Shown: positions 1 through 9,229 of the stretch, piece after piece
Position numbering within the stretch: position 1 is the first letter of the stretch
Layout: each line of letters opens with the position of its first letter
Notes under the pieces: generated by a model
The model's database searches: none
What the model was told of the DNA's origin: nothing
What the model saw: only the letters and a program-made list of their open reading frames with translations
DNA from: Alphaproteobacteria bacterium
GTDB taxonomy: Bacteria; Pseudomonadota; Alphaproteobacteria; Micavibrionales; Micavibrionaceae
Direction of reading: 5' to 3'
Assembly (NCBI GenBank): GCA_029880245.1
Contig: JAOUOR010000004.1
Location: 1-54,273 of the forward strand
DNA: 54,273 nucleotides
Translations under genes and position numbers: made by a program

Positions 1-1194
1 AGCCTGTGCTTTTTGAGTGGCTTCAACCACTTTTTCTGCGGCGTCTTCAAGATCATTCGCAGCAATGATGGGCAGGCCGGAATTTGCCAGAATATCTTTC
101 CCTTTATCCACATTCGTGCCTTCAAGGCGCACAACAAGCGGAACTTCGAGCGAGACTTCTTTGGCGGCGGTCACGATCCCCTCGGCGATCACATCGCAGC
201 GCATAATCCCGCCAAAAATATTCACCAGAATACCTTTTACATTCGGATCGGATAAAATGATCTTGAAGGCAGTCGTCACGCGCTCGGCTGTTGCGCCGCC
301 CCCGACATCCAGAAAGTTGGCTGGCTCGCCGCCTTTCAGCTTGATAATATCCATAGTCGCCATTGCCAGACCCGCACCATTGACCATACAGCCAATATTC
401 CCGTCCAGACGCACATAGGAAAGCTCGTTATCCGCAGCAACTTTCTCATTCTCGTCTTCTTCGCTCTCATCGCGCAAAGCCTGAACGTCCGGATGGCGGA
501 ACAAGGCATTAGGATCAAAATTCATCTTCGCATCCAAAGCCATAACCTCGTCACCGACCAGAATCATCGGGTTAATCTCGACAATAGAAGCATCCAGCTC
601 CGTAAAGGCTTTGTACAGGCTGGAGAAAAACTTAACTGCCGATTTAACTTGCGCGCCTTCAAGGCCCAGACCAAAAGCCATCTTGCGGCAGTGAAAACCG
701 GAAATACCGGAAGCCGGATCAACAGAAACCTTGATGATTTTCTCTGGCGTTTTCTCGGCGACTTCTTCGATATCCATACCGCCTTCGGTCGATACCATGA
801 AGGTGATTCGGCTGGTTGCGCGGTCTAAAACGACAGAACAATAATATTCCTTCTCGATATCCACACCGTCTGTCACGTAAAGACGCTGGACTTCTTTGCC
901 CTCCGGTCCGGTTTGTTTTGTAACCAGAACTTTACCCATCATCGCTTCGGCAGCGTCTTTGACTTCATCAACCGTTTTGCATAAACGAACGCCGCCCTTG
1001 CCTTTCGGGTTATCCGTAAAGTGACCTGCGCCGCGCCCACCGGCATGAATCTGGGCCTTCACCACAAAAAGCGAAGCATTCATGTCTTGCGCGGCCTTAA
1101 CAGCCTCATCCACGCTCATCGCCGGAATGCCTTTTGGCACGGCAACACCGTATTTCGCCAGTAATTCTTTCGCCTGATATTCATGTATGTTCAT
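1..1194 (-). CDS. sucC: Succinyl-CoA ligase (ADP-forming) beta subunit, 3' end cut by window edge
   Basis: Beta subunit of the TCA-cycle ligase that interconverts succinyl-CoA and succinate with nucleotide phosphorylation; works as a complex with SucD. Reading leftwards from the ATG at 1194-1192 the frame is open for 398 codons to the window edge. The protein starts [17 protein letters not shown], the usual SucC N-terminus, followed by an ATP-grasp domain ([10 protein letters not shown] near residue 47; EINPM in the second third) and a C-terminal ligase domain containing [12 protein letters not shown]. Family length is about 386-400 residues, so only the last few codons are missing. A GGAG lies about 10 bases upstream of the start. 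sucD would be expected beyond the left edge. It is transcribed away from sucA, not in the same operon. Confidence 0.95.
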   Translation of the reverse strand, partial: MNIHEYQAKELLAKYGVAVPKGIPAMSVDEAVKAAQDMNASLFVVKAQIHAGGRGAGHFTDNPKGKGGVRLCKTVDEVKDAAEAMMGKVLVTKQTGPEGKEVQRLYVTDGVDIEKEYYCSVVLDRATSRITFMVSTEGGMDIEEVAEKTPEKIIKVSVDPASGISGFHCRKMAFGLGLEGAQVKSAVKFFSSLYKAFTELDASIVEINPMILVGDEVMALDAKMNFDPNALFRHPDVQALRDESEEDENEKVAADNELSYVRLDGNIGCMVNGAGLAMATMDIIKLKGGEPANFLDVGGGATAERVTTAFKIILSDPNVKGILVNIFGGIMRCDVIAEGIVTAAKEVSLEVPLVVRLEGTNVDKGKDILANSGLPIIAANDLEDAAEKVVEATQKAQA

Positions 1195-1506
1195 GAGGGT
1201 TTTAACTCCGTTTAATTCTCATATGGGTTCGGTCACGAAACTAAGTCGTGCAGGTACTTTTCGACTTTTAACATCATAAAAAGCTTTTGGAAACTGCTAA
1301 TTCACGCCTTGGCCAAAGTTTCTTGCATGGTAATTTTGACAAACACACAGGATTTGCATTAGAATAATGGTAATTTTTTAAGAATGTGACGCTATACTAG
1401 GCGCATTGTGATTGCATAATATAGTGTGACATGTGTATAATTATATTATACATATATATTAAGGTGTAAGCGGCGTAAACGGGACGCTTTTTGAAGGGAA
1501 ATAATA
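1195..1506. other. Divergent intergenic region, no gene seen
   Basis: This 312-base AT-rich gap separates sucC (leftward) from the coiled-coil gene (rightward) and must hold both promoters. I see no open frame with a credible start. The only good promoter-like pair faces right (1336-1365). A second -10-like TATACT is at 1393-1398. Nothing resembling an RNA gene was recognised. Confidence 0.5.
1336..1365 (+). promoter_or_regulatory. Sigma-70-like promoter upstream of the coiled-coil gene
   Basis: A perfect TTGACA at 1336-1341 is followed after 18 bases by TAGAAT at 1360-1365. It faces the gene at 1507, leaving a leader of about 135 bases. Prediction by eye only. Confidence 0.45.
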
Positions 1507-3195
1507 ATGGGTCCAGAAAATCCGGGTGAAAAAGAGAAAATTGAGATTGATCCCCTTGAGTTAACTCCTGACGTTAAAACGTCTGATCCAGAATCTGGCG
1601 GCATGAAAGTTGGTAACGAGACCAATACGACAGACCAGCAAATAAAACTCGAAGTCGAGCAACATAATTTGGGTATTGCCACTGTTAGCGAGCAGCAGGA
1701 AGAACAAAAAATTGAGGGTAACCCTTATGGGGACCAGAAGGCAAATGAGGCACGCGTTGAAGCGTATAACGCGGTAAACTCAGGAAGTAATCAAAATATA
1801 TCCGGCACCATTGATAGTGCGGCCCGTGAAAAAGAAGAGCTTTTGCTAGAGAAGGAAAAAAAAGAGCGTGACGAATTAATCGCGCTTCTCGTTGACCATA
1901 AAATAGATGAAGATCTTGCCAATCTTGTTGCCGATTTTGCCGAAAGAGAAGGCCAGTTGGCAAGTCTTGGTACCGGATTGGCCGAGACTGTTCAAAGAGC
2001 TAATGATCTCATTGAAGAGCTTCTCTGGAAAGATTCACAGCTTGATATCAGGCATGATGAATTGCAAAAACGTTTGGAAGAAAATCAAGCACGTTTGGAT
2101 GAAATAAACGAACAGCTTAAAACTGAAACAGACCCCGATAAAATAAGGGAGTTACAGTATTTAAAAGAGGGATTAGAGGCAGATAATATAGGACTCGGAG
2201 CAGAGATAGATCAAAATAGAGATATCAAAGAAATCTACAGGCATAGTATAAAAGGTACGGCCTCCCAGATTAGAGATGCACAGAAGGCTATGGAAAAGGC
2301 CGTTGCCGGAAAAGGTAATCTGCAGGCACAATTAAAAGAAGCAATGGAAACGGGTGCCGATCCGGAAAAAATTCAGAAAATCAAAGATCAAATGAAAGCG
2401 CTGGATGAGCAGATCGCCGAGTCTAGAGAACAAATTGAAACTTTATCAAGAAATTTGGAAGGCGTAGATAAACAAATAAAAGCCATGTCAAATAGCAAGA
2501 CCATGGAAGGGAAGGCTGTCTGGACAGGAGACCAGCAAAATAATTTGAAAACACCTGATCCGGAGGTTGTTCTCGCTGCAGGAAGAGTTATGAATCAGGT
2601 CGAAAATGGCTCTATAACAGCAGAAAGACTTAGTGAAACATTGATTGCAGCAAAAATAGAACTCGGTCTTACAAATGAGCAAGTAAGTGAATTGATTGCA
2701 GCCGTGGAGAATGAAGTCGAGGCGGATCCAAATAATCCAAAAGTTAGGCTGATAGGGGATATGGACCCCTATATGGAGCAAATTATGAATGCCCAGCCCT
2801 TAGTGGCTGAAGCCCAGATTGAGACTGTTGCCCCGATCGCCGGTTCCTATATCTCTGGTATTCAATTCCAGCAAGAGATCACAGCGGCAGCGTTTGTGCC
2901 GGACCCCAATGGTATTGAGCCGTCTGGTGATGCTTATATATCTTTTGCTGATACTGATTTTACAAAAATGAACCATGATCCAAACGCAGTGGCTTATAAT
3001 TGGACCCCCCCCGAAGTGGTTACTAATAATGCAGGTCTAGCTAAGTTAGCTATGAGCAATACCCTTGGCGGTAAGTCTGCCTTCGGTGGTAGTGGTAGCG
3101 CAGCTGGCACGAATACTGGCGCACAACCTGACCAAGAGTTGATGATGACCGAGGAACAACGCCCTACCACCACAGTGGGTGGTATGATAGGGTAA
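1507..3195 (+). CDS. Cysteine-free coiled-coil protein of unknown function
   Basis: I do not recognise this 562-residue protein. It has no signal peptide or membrane segment. Residues 1-100 are polar and probably disordered. Residues about 105-340 are rich in E, K, Q and L with heptad-like spacing, including two similar charged segments with the pattern (T)DPDKIRELQYLKEG and ADPEKIQKIKDQM, indicating a long coiled coil. Residues about 350-440 look helical. The last 130 residues are rich in G, S, T, P and N and end in VGGMIG. I find no cysteine anywhere. It starts at ATG 1507 with AAGGGAA a few bases upstream. A lysozyme-like gene, also without cysteine, lies 125 bases downstream on the same strand, so the two may be co-transcribed. 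Structural, surface or secreted-substrate roles are all possible. Confidence 0.75.
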   Translation: MGPENPGEKEKIEIDPLELTPDVKTSDPESGGMKVGNETNTTDQQIKLEVEQHNLGIATVSEQQEEQKIEGNPYGDQKANEARVEAYNAVNSGSNQNISGTIDSAAREKEELLLEKEKKERDELIALLVDHKIDEDLANLVADFAEREGQLASLGTGLAETVQRANDLIEELLWKDSQLDIRHDELQKRLEENQARLDEINEQLKTETDPDKIRELQYLKEGLEADNIGLGAEIDQNRDIKEIYRHSIKGTASQIRDAQKAMEKAVAGKGNLQAQLKEAMETGADPEKIQKIKDQMKALDEQIAESREQIETLSRNLEGVDKQIKAMSNSKTMEGKAVWTGDQQNNLKTPDPEVVLAAGRVMNQVENGSITAERLSETLIAAKIELGLTNEQVSELIAAVENEVEADPNNPKVRLIGDMDPYMEQIMNAQPLVAEAQIETVAPIAGSYISGIQFQQEITAAAFVPDPNGIEPSGDAYISFADTDFTKMNHDPNAVAYNWTPPEVVTNNAGLAKLAMSNTLGGKSAFGGSGSAAGTNTGAQPDQELMMTEEQRPTTTVGGMIG

Positions 3196-3320
3196 ATCGC
3201 GTAGGCCGCATAAAAAATTTGACCTTTACTGTGTTTTTCCTGTAAAATCGGGGGAATATTGGTTGAATACAATAAAATGCCTGATGTAACGGGTGAAAAT
3301 AAAGATAAAAGGGTGTTATT

Positions 3321-4685
3321 TTGAGCAAAGATACTAAAGATCAAAGCGGTTTCGATGATTGGGATCTAGATCTCACCAAGAACTTTACCGAAAAAAACGA
3401 AAAACGTTCTTATGATAATCTAGATGATTCTCAAAAGAATTTTGCACTTATACTTATTCTTCTAAGCTTTTTTTCAGGAAATGACTCAGAGGCTAATGCC
3501 GAGGTTCTTTCAGATGTTACAGGTGTAGAGGTTCCGGAATTAAAAAAGCGCAAAGAGACGCACCGCAATAATAATAAATCACCCGAAGATGTGGCTAGAT
3601 CCTTTTCCTATGATACCGAAAAGCTTAATGCCAAAATGCAAAAAGCGAATTCCGGCTTGTTTGTGCCGCCATCGGTAAGTATTGAGGATGATACCGAAGA
3701 GTTTGATGACACCCACGTGCAAACAACGAAACCTTCCGATGAGCTAGTGTCGCCCCCGGAAAGTGTTGAGGATGATGCCGGAAAGCCTGACGCCCCCCCC
3801 AAGCAAACAACAAAATCTTCTGATGTGATAGCGCCGCCATTGGCAAAAGTTGAGAAGGATGCCGGAAAGCCTGACGCCACCCCCAAGCAAACAACAAAAT
3901 CTTCTGATGTGATAGCGCCGCCATTGGAAAAAGTTGAGAAGGATGCCGGAAAGCCTGACACTCACAAGCAAACAGCAAAATCTGCCCCGCCATCGGCAAA
4001 TATTGAGAAAGGTGCCGGATTAAATAAAAAGCAATGGCAGGAAGTGCTTGCTGATATTCTTAAGCGTGAAGGATTTCGTAATGATGTGCATTTGGTAAAA
4101 GGAAAGCCACATGTTGGTGTTGGGCATCTTATAAAAAGTGGCGAGCCTTATAAAATGGGGGATGTGATTTCAGATGCTGAAGTTATGAAACTACTGGAGA
4201 AAGACTTGTCAAAATCCTACAAGGCATCACTCCGGCAGGCACAGGAAGCAAATATCAATGACGCAAAATTTGTACAGGCTTTGGTTTCTGTAAATTTCCA
4301 ATTAGGAACAGGTTGGACAAATATATTTCAGGATACATGGAAAGAAATCAAAAGCGGAAATTATGAACAAGCTATTGTCAATCTTGGTAAATCGAAATGG
4401 AATAAACAAACGCCAGTTCGCGTTGCCGATTTCAAGAATGCTTTAGAGCGTGCCATTGATATACGTGAGGAGAAGATAACGGCGGTGGCTTTAACTGCTC
4501 CACAATCCGGTACCCAACTCGCCTTTAATAATGGCGGAGTAAAAGAATCTTCGTCAAAGCTTTCTGCAAAATTCGATGGCAAAGGCACAGATCAAATCAC
4601 TCGGGCATCTGATGAGCTTAAGGGTACTAAAACAGCACATAGAAAACCAGGCGCTACTCAGCCAGGCCTCTCTCCTTCCGGATAA
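3321..4685 (+). CDS. GH24 lysozyme-like protein with an 84-bp-repeat linker
   Basis: 454 residues. Residues about 230-390 resemble phage-type lysozyme (glycoside hydrolase 24): REGF holds the likely catalytic Glu, GVGHLI matches the GIGH motif, and the C-terminal part has FQLGTGW and SKWNKQTPVR, matching the family's W..QtP.R segment. Where T4 lysozyme has D20 and T26, this protein seems to have a hydrophobic residue or gap and a His, so activity is uncertain. The N-terminal 105 residues are acidic, with a short hydrophobic stretch (about 41-53, ALILILLSFFSG) but no standard signal peptide. Residues about 115-230 are four imperfect 28-residue Pro/Lys/Asp repeats. The start is TTG at 3321 with an AAAAGGG ribosome site 7 bases before it; no ATG occurs nearby in frame. 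No cysteine. It could be a cell-wall enzyme, an endolysin relic or a pseudo-enzyme. Confidence 0.75.
   Translation: MSKDTKDQSGFDDWDLDLTKNFTEKNEKRSYDNLDDSQKNFALILILLSFFSGNDSEANAEVLSDVTGVEVPELKKRKETHRNNNKSPEDVARSFSYDTEKLNAKMQKANSGLFVPPSVSIEDDTEEFDDTHVQTTKPSDELVSPPESVEDDAGKPDAPPKQTTKSSDVIAPPLAKVEKDAGKPDATPKQTTKSSDVIAPPLEKVEKDAGKPDTHKQTAKSAPPSANIEKGAGLNKKQWQEVLADILKREGFRNDVHLVKGKPHVGVGHLIKSGEPYKMGDVISDAEVMKLLEKDLSKSYKASLRQAQEANINDAKFVQALVSVNFQLGTGWTNIFQDTWKEIKSGNYEQAIVNLGKSKWNKQTPVRVADFKNALERAIDIREEKITAVALTAPQSGTQLAFNNGGVKESSSKLSAKFDGKGTDQITRASDELKGTKTAHRKPGATQPGLSPSG
3660..4020 (+). repeat. Tandem 84-bp coding repeat in the lysozyme-like gene
   Basis: The segment GATGCCGGAAAGCCTGAC begins at 3774, 3858 and 3942, exactly 84 bases apart. 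The two central units are nearly identical over their full length, and a more diverged unit lies on each side. The unit encodes 28 residues of the type APPL-KVEKDAGKPD-PKQTTKSSDVI. The near-identity of the central copies points to recent duplication and likely copy-number variation. Confidence 0.85.
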
Positions 4686-4727
4686 AAGGCACAAAACCCG
4701 AATTTCTCTTCATTTCCGGCCTTGACT

Positions 4728-4747
4728 TTTATGCTCCGAAGCATAAA
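4728..4747. promoter_or_regulatory. Perfect 8-bp inverted repeat in the sucA promoter region
   Basis: TTTATGCT (4728-4735) and AGCATAAA (4740-4747) are exact inverted copies around CCGA. The palindrome directly follows TTGACT (4722-4727, a -35-like hexamer) and precedes TATACG (4752-4757, a -10-like hexamer but 24 bases from the -35). It lies 43 bases before the sucA start. It may be an operator or a leader hairpin. Confidence 0.4.
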
Positions 4748-4789
4748 CCTCTATACGGTGAAAATTTCAAGATCAAGGCACTTTCGAAC

Positions 4790-7696
4790 ATGACACAGAC
4801 ACAACCCGATACCACATTCTTGAGTGGCGTAAATGCCGAATATATCGCTCATTTATATGGTGAATACCTGAAACATCCGGCAAACGTGGATGAGAGTTGG
4901 CGCGGGTTTTTTGATGATCTGGGTGATGCGGAGAGCTCATTGCTCCGCGAGATGTCGGGCGCAAGCTGGACACCGGAAGAAAATATCAAGAGTGCCCGCC
5001 ATTTCGGCAGTGCAACCCTTGCTCCGGCCAATGATTTTTATCCGGATGCGGAAAAGCATAAACTTTCCGGAAAATCCGCAGCGACCTCGGTCGATGTCAG
5101 GCAAGCTGCGCAAGATTCTATCCGCGCGCTTATGCTGATCCGGAATTACCGTTTCCGTGGTCATATGCTGGCTAATCTTGATCCGTTAGGGATGAAACCG
5201 ATTGAGGAGCACCCCGAATTAAAGCCCGAACATTACGGTTTTACAGATAATGATTTTGATCGCCCGATATTTATCAATGGCTTGCTGGGCATGGAAAGTG
5301 CAACCTTGCGTGAGATCATGGCGGCGCTGCATGATATTTATTGTCGCACAATCGGTGTGGAATATATGCATTTGAGCGACCCCGCGCAGCGCAAATGGAT
5401 TCAGGAACGTATCGAAGAACCGCGCAACAAAACCGAATTCACCGTAGAGGGAAAAAAAGCTATTCTTGAGCGCCTGACAGCAGCAGAAGGCTTTGAACAG
5501 TTCTTACACAAAAAACATACTGGTACCAAGCGTTTTGGCGTAGATGGCGGAGAAGCCCTGATTCCGGCGATCGAGCAAATAATCAAGCGCGGCGGCCAGC
5601 TGGGCATGAATGAAATGGTGATCGGCATGGCTCACCGTGGACGTTTGAACGTTCTGGCCAATGTGATGGGGAAATCCTTTACGGCAATTTTCTCCGAGTT
5701 TCAGGGGAAATCCTCGACGCCGGAGGACATCCTTGGCTCTGGCGATGTGAAATACCATCTTGGCACCTCGAGCGATCGTGAGTTCGATGATAATAAAGTT
5801 CACCTGTCTTTGACGGCTAACCCCTCTCACCTTGAATTTGTCAATCCGGTTGTGATTGGTAAGGTCCGATCCAAAATGTATCAAAAGCGCGATAAGGAAT
5901 ATAAAGAGACTGTGCCGCTTCTCTTGCACGGGGATGCCGCTTTTGCCGGACAAGGTATCATCGCCGAGACTTTTATGATTTCCGAATTGCCGGGATATCG
6001 CGTTGGCGGCACGATTCATATCGTCATCAATAACCAGATTGGCTTTACCACTATGCCGAAATTCTCGCGCTCCGGCCCGTATTCTACAGATGTGGCCAAG
6101 ATGCTTGATGCCCCGATTTTCCATGTAAATGGCGATGATGCCGAAGCCGTTGTGCATGTTTCGCGTATCGCTACGGAATTCCGCCAGACTTTTAAAAAGG
6201 AAGTCGTCATCGATATTTTCTGTTACCGCCGCTACGGACATAATGAAGGGGACGAGCCGGCCTTCACACAGCCATTAATGTATCAGAAGATCGCAAAGCA
6301 GGAGACAGCCCGTTCGAAATATGCCCGTCAGTTGATCAATGAAGGCGTCTTAACCGAGCAAGAAGCCGATGCTATTCGCGATAATTACAATGACGGTTTG
6401 GAAAAAGCTTTTGAAGCTTCTAAAAACTACAAGCCGGATGAGGCAGATTTCCTTGGCGGCGCATGGTCGGATATGAAAGTTGCTTATGGCGACGATCGTC
6501 GCGGCGATACAGCCGTGAAGAAAAAGGATTTCAAGAAAGTCGGCGGGATTGTTACGACTATTCCTAATGATTTTGTCATCAATAAAAAGCTCGAACGTGT
6601 GATTGATGCACGTGCCAAAATGATTGAAACCGGCAAGGACTTTGACTGGTCTACGGCTGAGGCCATGGCTTTTGGAACTTTGCTTGATGAAGGATACTCC
6701 GTGCGCCTTTCCGGTCAGGATGTCGGGCGCGGCACATTCTCGCAGCGTCATGCGATCTGGTATGATCAGGAAACGGAGAAACAATATATTCCACTTAAAA
6801 AAGTTGCTCCGAAACCTCTTAAATTCGAAGCCCATGATAGCCCGCTTTCAGAAATGGCTGTGCTTGGATTTGAATACGGATTTTCTTTGGCTGATCCGAA
6901 GACGCTTGTTCTGTGGGAAGCGCAATTTGGAGACTTTGCCAATGGCGCGCAAGTCATGATCGACCAATTTATTTGTTCGGGTGAAAGTAAATGGCTGCGC
7001 ATGTCAGGGCTTGTTCTTCTTTTGCCGCATGGTTTCGAAGGGCAGGGGCCAGAGCATTCTTCGGCTCGTTTTGAACGTTTCTTGCAGCTTTCCGCGGATG
7101 ATAACTGGCAGGTCTGTAACTGTACGACTCCTGCGAACTATTTCCATGCTTTGCGCCGTCAGATGCACCGTGATTTCCGTAAACCTCTTGTGATGATGAC
7201 ACCAAAATCCTTGCTCCGGCATAAACTGGCTGTCTCTGATATGGATATGTTCACCGAAGGCAGCACTTTCCATCGTGTCCTTTGGGATAATGACAGGGAT
7301 CAATTAGTGGCTGCCGATAAAATCAAACGTGTAGTTCTATGCACAGGAAAAGTCTATTACGACCTGTTGCAGGAACGCCGTGACCGTAAAATTAAGGATG
7401 TTTATATTATGCGCCTTGAGCAAATCTATCCTTTCCCGCACAAGGCTCTGGCAGATGAGCTTAAACCGTTTAAAAATGCCGATATCGTTTGGTGTCAGGA
7501 AGAACCCTATAACCAAGGCGCATGGTTCTTTGTTGACCGGTTGATTGAAGGCGTTTTAACCGATCTTAAGCATAAGGCCGGGCGTCCGAAATATGTAGGC
7601 CGCAAGGCATCTGCGTCACCTGCTACAGGTCTGGCAAGTCGCCATGCAGCTGAGCAGAATGCTCTGGTTGACGAGGCGCTGAGTGTTTCTTCTTAA
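4790..7696 (+). CDS. sucA: 2-oxoglutarate dehydrogenase E1 component
   Basis: Thiamine-diphosphate-dependent E1 subunit that decarboxylates 2-oxoglutarate and reductively succinylates the lipoyl group of SucB. At 968 residues it is slightly longer than the E. coli enzyme (933). It has the N-terminal FLSGVNAEYIAHLYGEYLKH helix typical of SucA, the GMAHRGRLNVL motif, the ThDP-binding HGDAAFAGQG...NNQIGFTT region, and the C-terminal transketolase-like domain with HGFEGQGPEHSSARFERFLQL. It starts at ATG 4790. Downstream come thiE, thiD, a transporter and thiL before sucB, instead of sucB directly. The E1 cofactor is thiamine diphosphate, which makes that interruption functionally suggestive. Confidence 0.97.
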   Translation: MTQTQPDTTFLSGVNAEYIAHLYGEYLKHPANVDESWRGFFDDLGDAESSLLREMSGASWTPEENIKSARHFGSATLAPANDFYPDAEKHKLSGKSAATSVDVRQAAQDSIRALMLIRNYRFRGHMLANLDPLGMKPIEEHPELKPEHYGFTDNDFDRPIFINGLLGMESATLREIMAALHDIYCRTIGVEYMHLSDPAQRKWIQERIEEPRNKTEFTVEGKKAILERLTAAEGFEQFLHKKHTGTKRFGVDGGEALIPAIEQIIKRGGQLGMNEMVIGMAHRGRLNVLANVMGKSFTAIFSEFQGKSSTPEDILGSGDVKYHLGTSSDREFDDNKVHLSLTANPSHLEFVNPVVIGKVRSKMYQKRDKEYKETVPLLLHGDAAFAGQGIIAETFMISELPGYRVGGTIHIVINNQIGFTTMPKFSRSGPYSTDVAKMLDAPIFHVNGDDAEAVVHVSRIATEFRQTFKKEVVIDIFCYRRYGHNEGDEPAFTQPLMYQKIAKQETARSKYARQLINEGVLTEQEADAIRDNYNDGLEKAFEASKNYKPDEADFLGGAWSDMKVAYGDDRRGDTAVKKKDFKKVGGIVTTIPNDFVINKKLERVIDARAKMIETGKDFDWSTAEAMAFGTLLDEGYSVRLSGQDVGRGTFSQRHAIWYDQETEKQYIPLKKVAPKPLKFEAHDSPLSEMAVLGFEYGFSLADPKTLVLWEAQFGDFANGAQVMIDQFICSGESKWLRMSGLVLLLPHGFEGQGPEHSSARFERFLQLSADDNWQVCNCTTPANYFHALRRQMHRDFRKPLVMMTPKSLLRHKLAVSDMDMFTEGSTFHRVLWDNDRDQLVAADKIKRVVLCTGKVYYDLLQERRDRKIKDVYIMRLEQIYPFPHKALADELKPFKNADIVWCQEEPYNQGAWFFVDRLIEGVLTDLKHKAGRPKYVGRKASASPATGLASRHAAEQNALVDEALSVSS

Positions 7697-7699
7697 ACT

Positions 7700-7769
7700 G
7701 TCATCCCCGCGATGAGCGCAGCGAATTAAAACGGCGGGGATCCATAATGTCAGCGCGTATTTCGCGCTG
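7700..7769. repeat. GTCAT-type palindromic intergenic element between sucA and thiE
   Basis: It begins GTCATCCCCGC at 7700. ATCCCCGC (7703-7710) pairs with GCGGGGAT (7734-7741). A second perfect hairpin, CAGCGCG/CGCGCTG (7751-7757 and 7763-7769, loop 5), follows and is succeeded by TCTTT. The second hairpin might attenuate transcription between sucA and thiE. Confidence 0.7.
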
Positions 7770-7808
7770 TCTTTGCTGTCATAAAATAAACGTAAATGAC
7801 TATAATAT

Positions 7809-8435
7809 ATGAACAGAAAAAACTTTAATCCCTTACTCTACTTCATTGCCGACCCGTCTTGCTGTCTCGGGAGGCCTGTTGCCGATGTCGTTGCTGCGGC
7901 TGTACGGGGCGGGGTAACGGCTGTGCAACTCCGCGATAAGAGCGGTGATCTTGTCCAGATCAAAGAAGAAGCTCTTGCCATTCAATTGGTTTTGGAAGGC
8001 ACAAATATTCCCTTTATCCTTAATGATCACGCAGAGCTTGCCGCCGAAATCAATGCAGATGGCGTGCATATCGGGCAAGAAGATCTAAGCGCAGATCAAG
8101 CCCGCAAGATTATAGGGCCGGATAAAATTCTGGGGCTTACGGCTTTTACGCCTGAGCATTTCACAGCGCTCGATCCGTTAAGTGTCGATTATGTGGGCAC
8201 TGGCCCGTTTTTCCCGACACTTACCAAACCGGACAAAGCTGTATTGGGGTTTGATAAATTCTCTGAGTTGGTTAAAAATTCTCCCGTTCCTGTTATAGGC
8301 ATCGGTGGTATAACGCCCGAAAATGCTGCTCAGGTTATGATGGCTGGAGCGCATGGCGTGGCCATGATGCGCAGTATTTCGGAAAGTGAAGACCCTTGCA
8401 TGGCAGCGCGTGAACTGCTTAACTCCATTTCATGA
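7809..8435 (+). CDS. thiE: Thiamine-phosphate synthase
   Basis: Joins HMP diphosphate and thiazole phosphate (HET-P) to give thiamine monophosphate. 208 residues, a normal length for this TIM-barrel family. Visible family signatures are VQLRDK near residue 42, [24 protein letters not shown] for the substrate and Mg sites, [10 protein letters not shown] for the phosphate loop, and VIGIGGI near the end. The ATG at 7809 is the first in-frame start after a stop at 7803-7805; no ribosome site is visible, and a TATAAT lies at 7801-7806. The stop overlaps the thiD start as ATGA, indicating translational coupling. No thiC, thiG or thiS is nearby, so the pathway here looks like salvage or final assembly. 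Confidence 0.95.
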   Translation: MNRKNFNPLLYFIADPSCCLGRPVADVVAAAVRGGVTAVQLRDKSGDLVQIKEEALAIQLVLEGTNIPFILNDHAELAAEINADGVHIGQEDLSADQARKIIGPDKILGLTAFTPEHFTALDPLSVDYVGTGPFFPTLTKPDKAVLGFDKFSELVKNSPVPVIGIGGITPENAAQVMMAGAHGVAMMRSISESEDPCMAARELLNSIS

Positions 8436-9229
8436 AAAAAACACCCAATATCCTTTCCATAGCGGGTTCTGATCCTTCCGGTGGTGCTGGAATACAGGCA
8501 GACCTCAAAACATTTGCGGCTCTTGGCGGGTATGGCATGGCGGTGATAACAGCGCTGACCGCACAAAATACGCAAGGCGTATCTGGCGTAATGGATGTGG
8601 ACGAAGCTTTTGTAAGGCAGCAAATCGAAGCTATTTTTCAGGATATTCACGTTGATGCCGTCAAAATCGGGATGCTGTCCAATGCGGAAATTATTAAGGT
8701 CGTTGCCGATATTTTGGAAAAATACCAGTCCCCTAATATAGTCCTTGATCCCGTAATGGTTTCTACGAGCGGGGATAGCCTGATTTCCGCTGATGCGGCG
8801 GAGGCCATGAAAGAGCATTTGATTCCGCTGGCTGATGTTCTGACCCCCAATATCCCCGAGGCAGAAAAACTCTCGCGCAAGGCTGTGCTGGATATGGAAG
8901 AGGCTGCGTTAGGATTGTTATCATTGGGATGTGAGGCGGTTTATTTAAAGGGCGGCCACTTAAAAACCTTACAAGCCCTTGATGTTTTGGCCAAAACCGG
9001 CGGTATAACAAAAACTTATGAGGCGGAGCGTATTGATACACAAAATACACATGGTACAGGCTGCACTTTATCTTCTGCACTTGCAGCTTATCTTGGTCAC
9101 GGAATGGAATTGGAAGAAGCCTGCGGGGCGGCCAAAAACTATCTCACCAAAGCTCTTGCTCATGCCGGGGAACTCGATGTAGGTTGCGGGCACGGGCCTG
9201 TGCATCATGGATGGAAAAACAATATATGA
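8432..9229 (+). CDS. thiD: Hydroxymethylpyrimidine/phosphomethylpyrimidine kinase
   Basis: Phosphorylates HMP and then HMP phosphate, supplying the pyrimidine substrate of ThiE. 265 residues, ribokinase-like fold. Starts [22 protein letters not shown], the characteristic N-terminus; [11 protein letters not shown] and the C-terminal [20 protein letters not shown] (anion hole and catalytic Asp region) follow. The last part of the usual motif is slightly altered, but GTGCT is intact. Its start overlaps the thiE stop by four bases, and its stop overlaps the start of the BASS gene by four bases (ATGA at 9226-9229), so three genes are translationally linked. Confidence 0.95.
   Translation: MKKTPNILSIAGSDPSGGAGIQADLKTFAALGGYGMAVITALTAQNTQGVSGVMDVDEAFVRQQIEAIFQDIHVDAVKIGMLSNAEIIKVVADILEKYQSPNIVLDPVMVSTSGDSLISADAAEAMKEHLIPLADVLTPNIPEAEKLSRKAVLDMEEAALGLLSLGCEAVYLKGGHLKTLQALDVLAKTGGITKTYEAERIDTQNTHGTGCTLSSALAAYLGHGMELEEACGAAKNYLTKALAHAGELDVGCGHGPVHHGWKNNI

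Noticed and set aside
3608-3999. Open reading frames on the minus strand across the 84-bp repeats, in more than one frame
   Set aside because: They arise from the same repeat unit read backwards; 84 is a multiple of three so any frame stays open once. No start signals or family match.
7697-7808. A TPP riboswitch upstream of thiE
   Set aside because: No CTGAGA-type or other THI-box sequence is found here or before sucA; the spacer holds a GTCAT palindrome instead.
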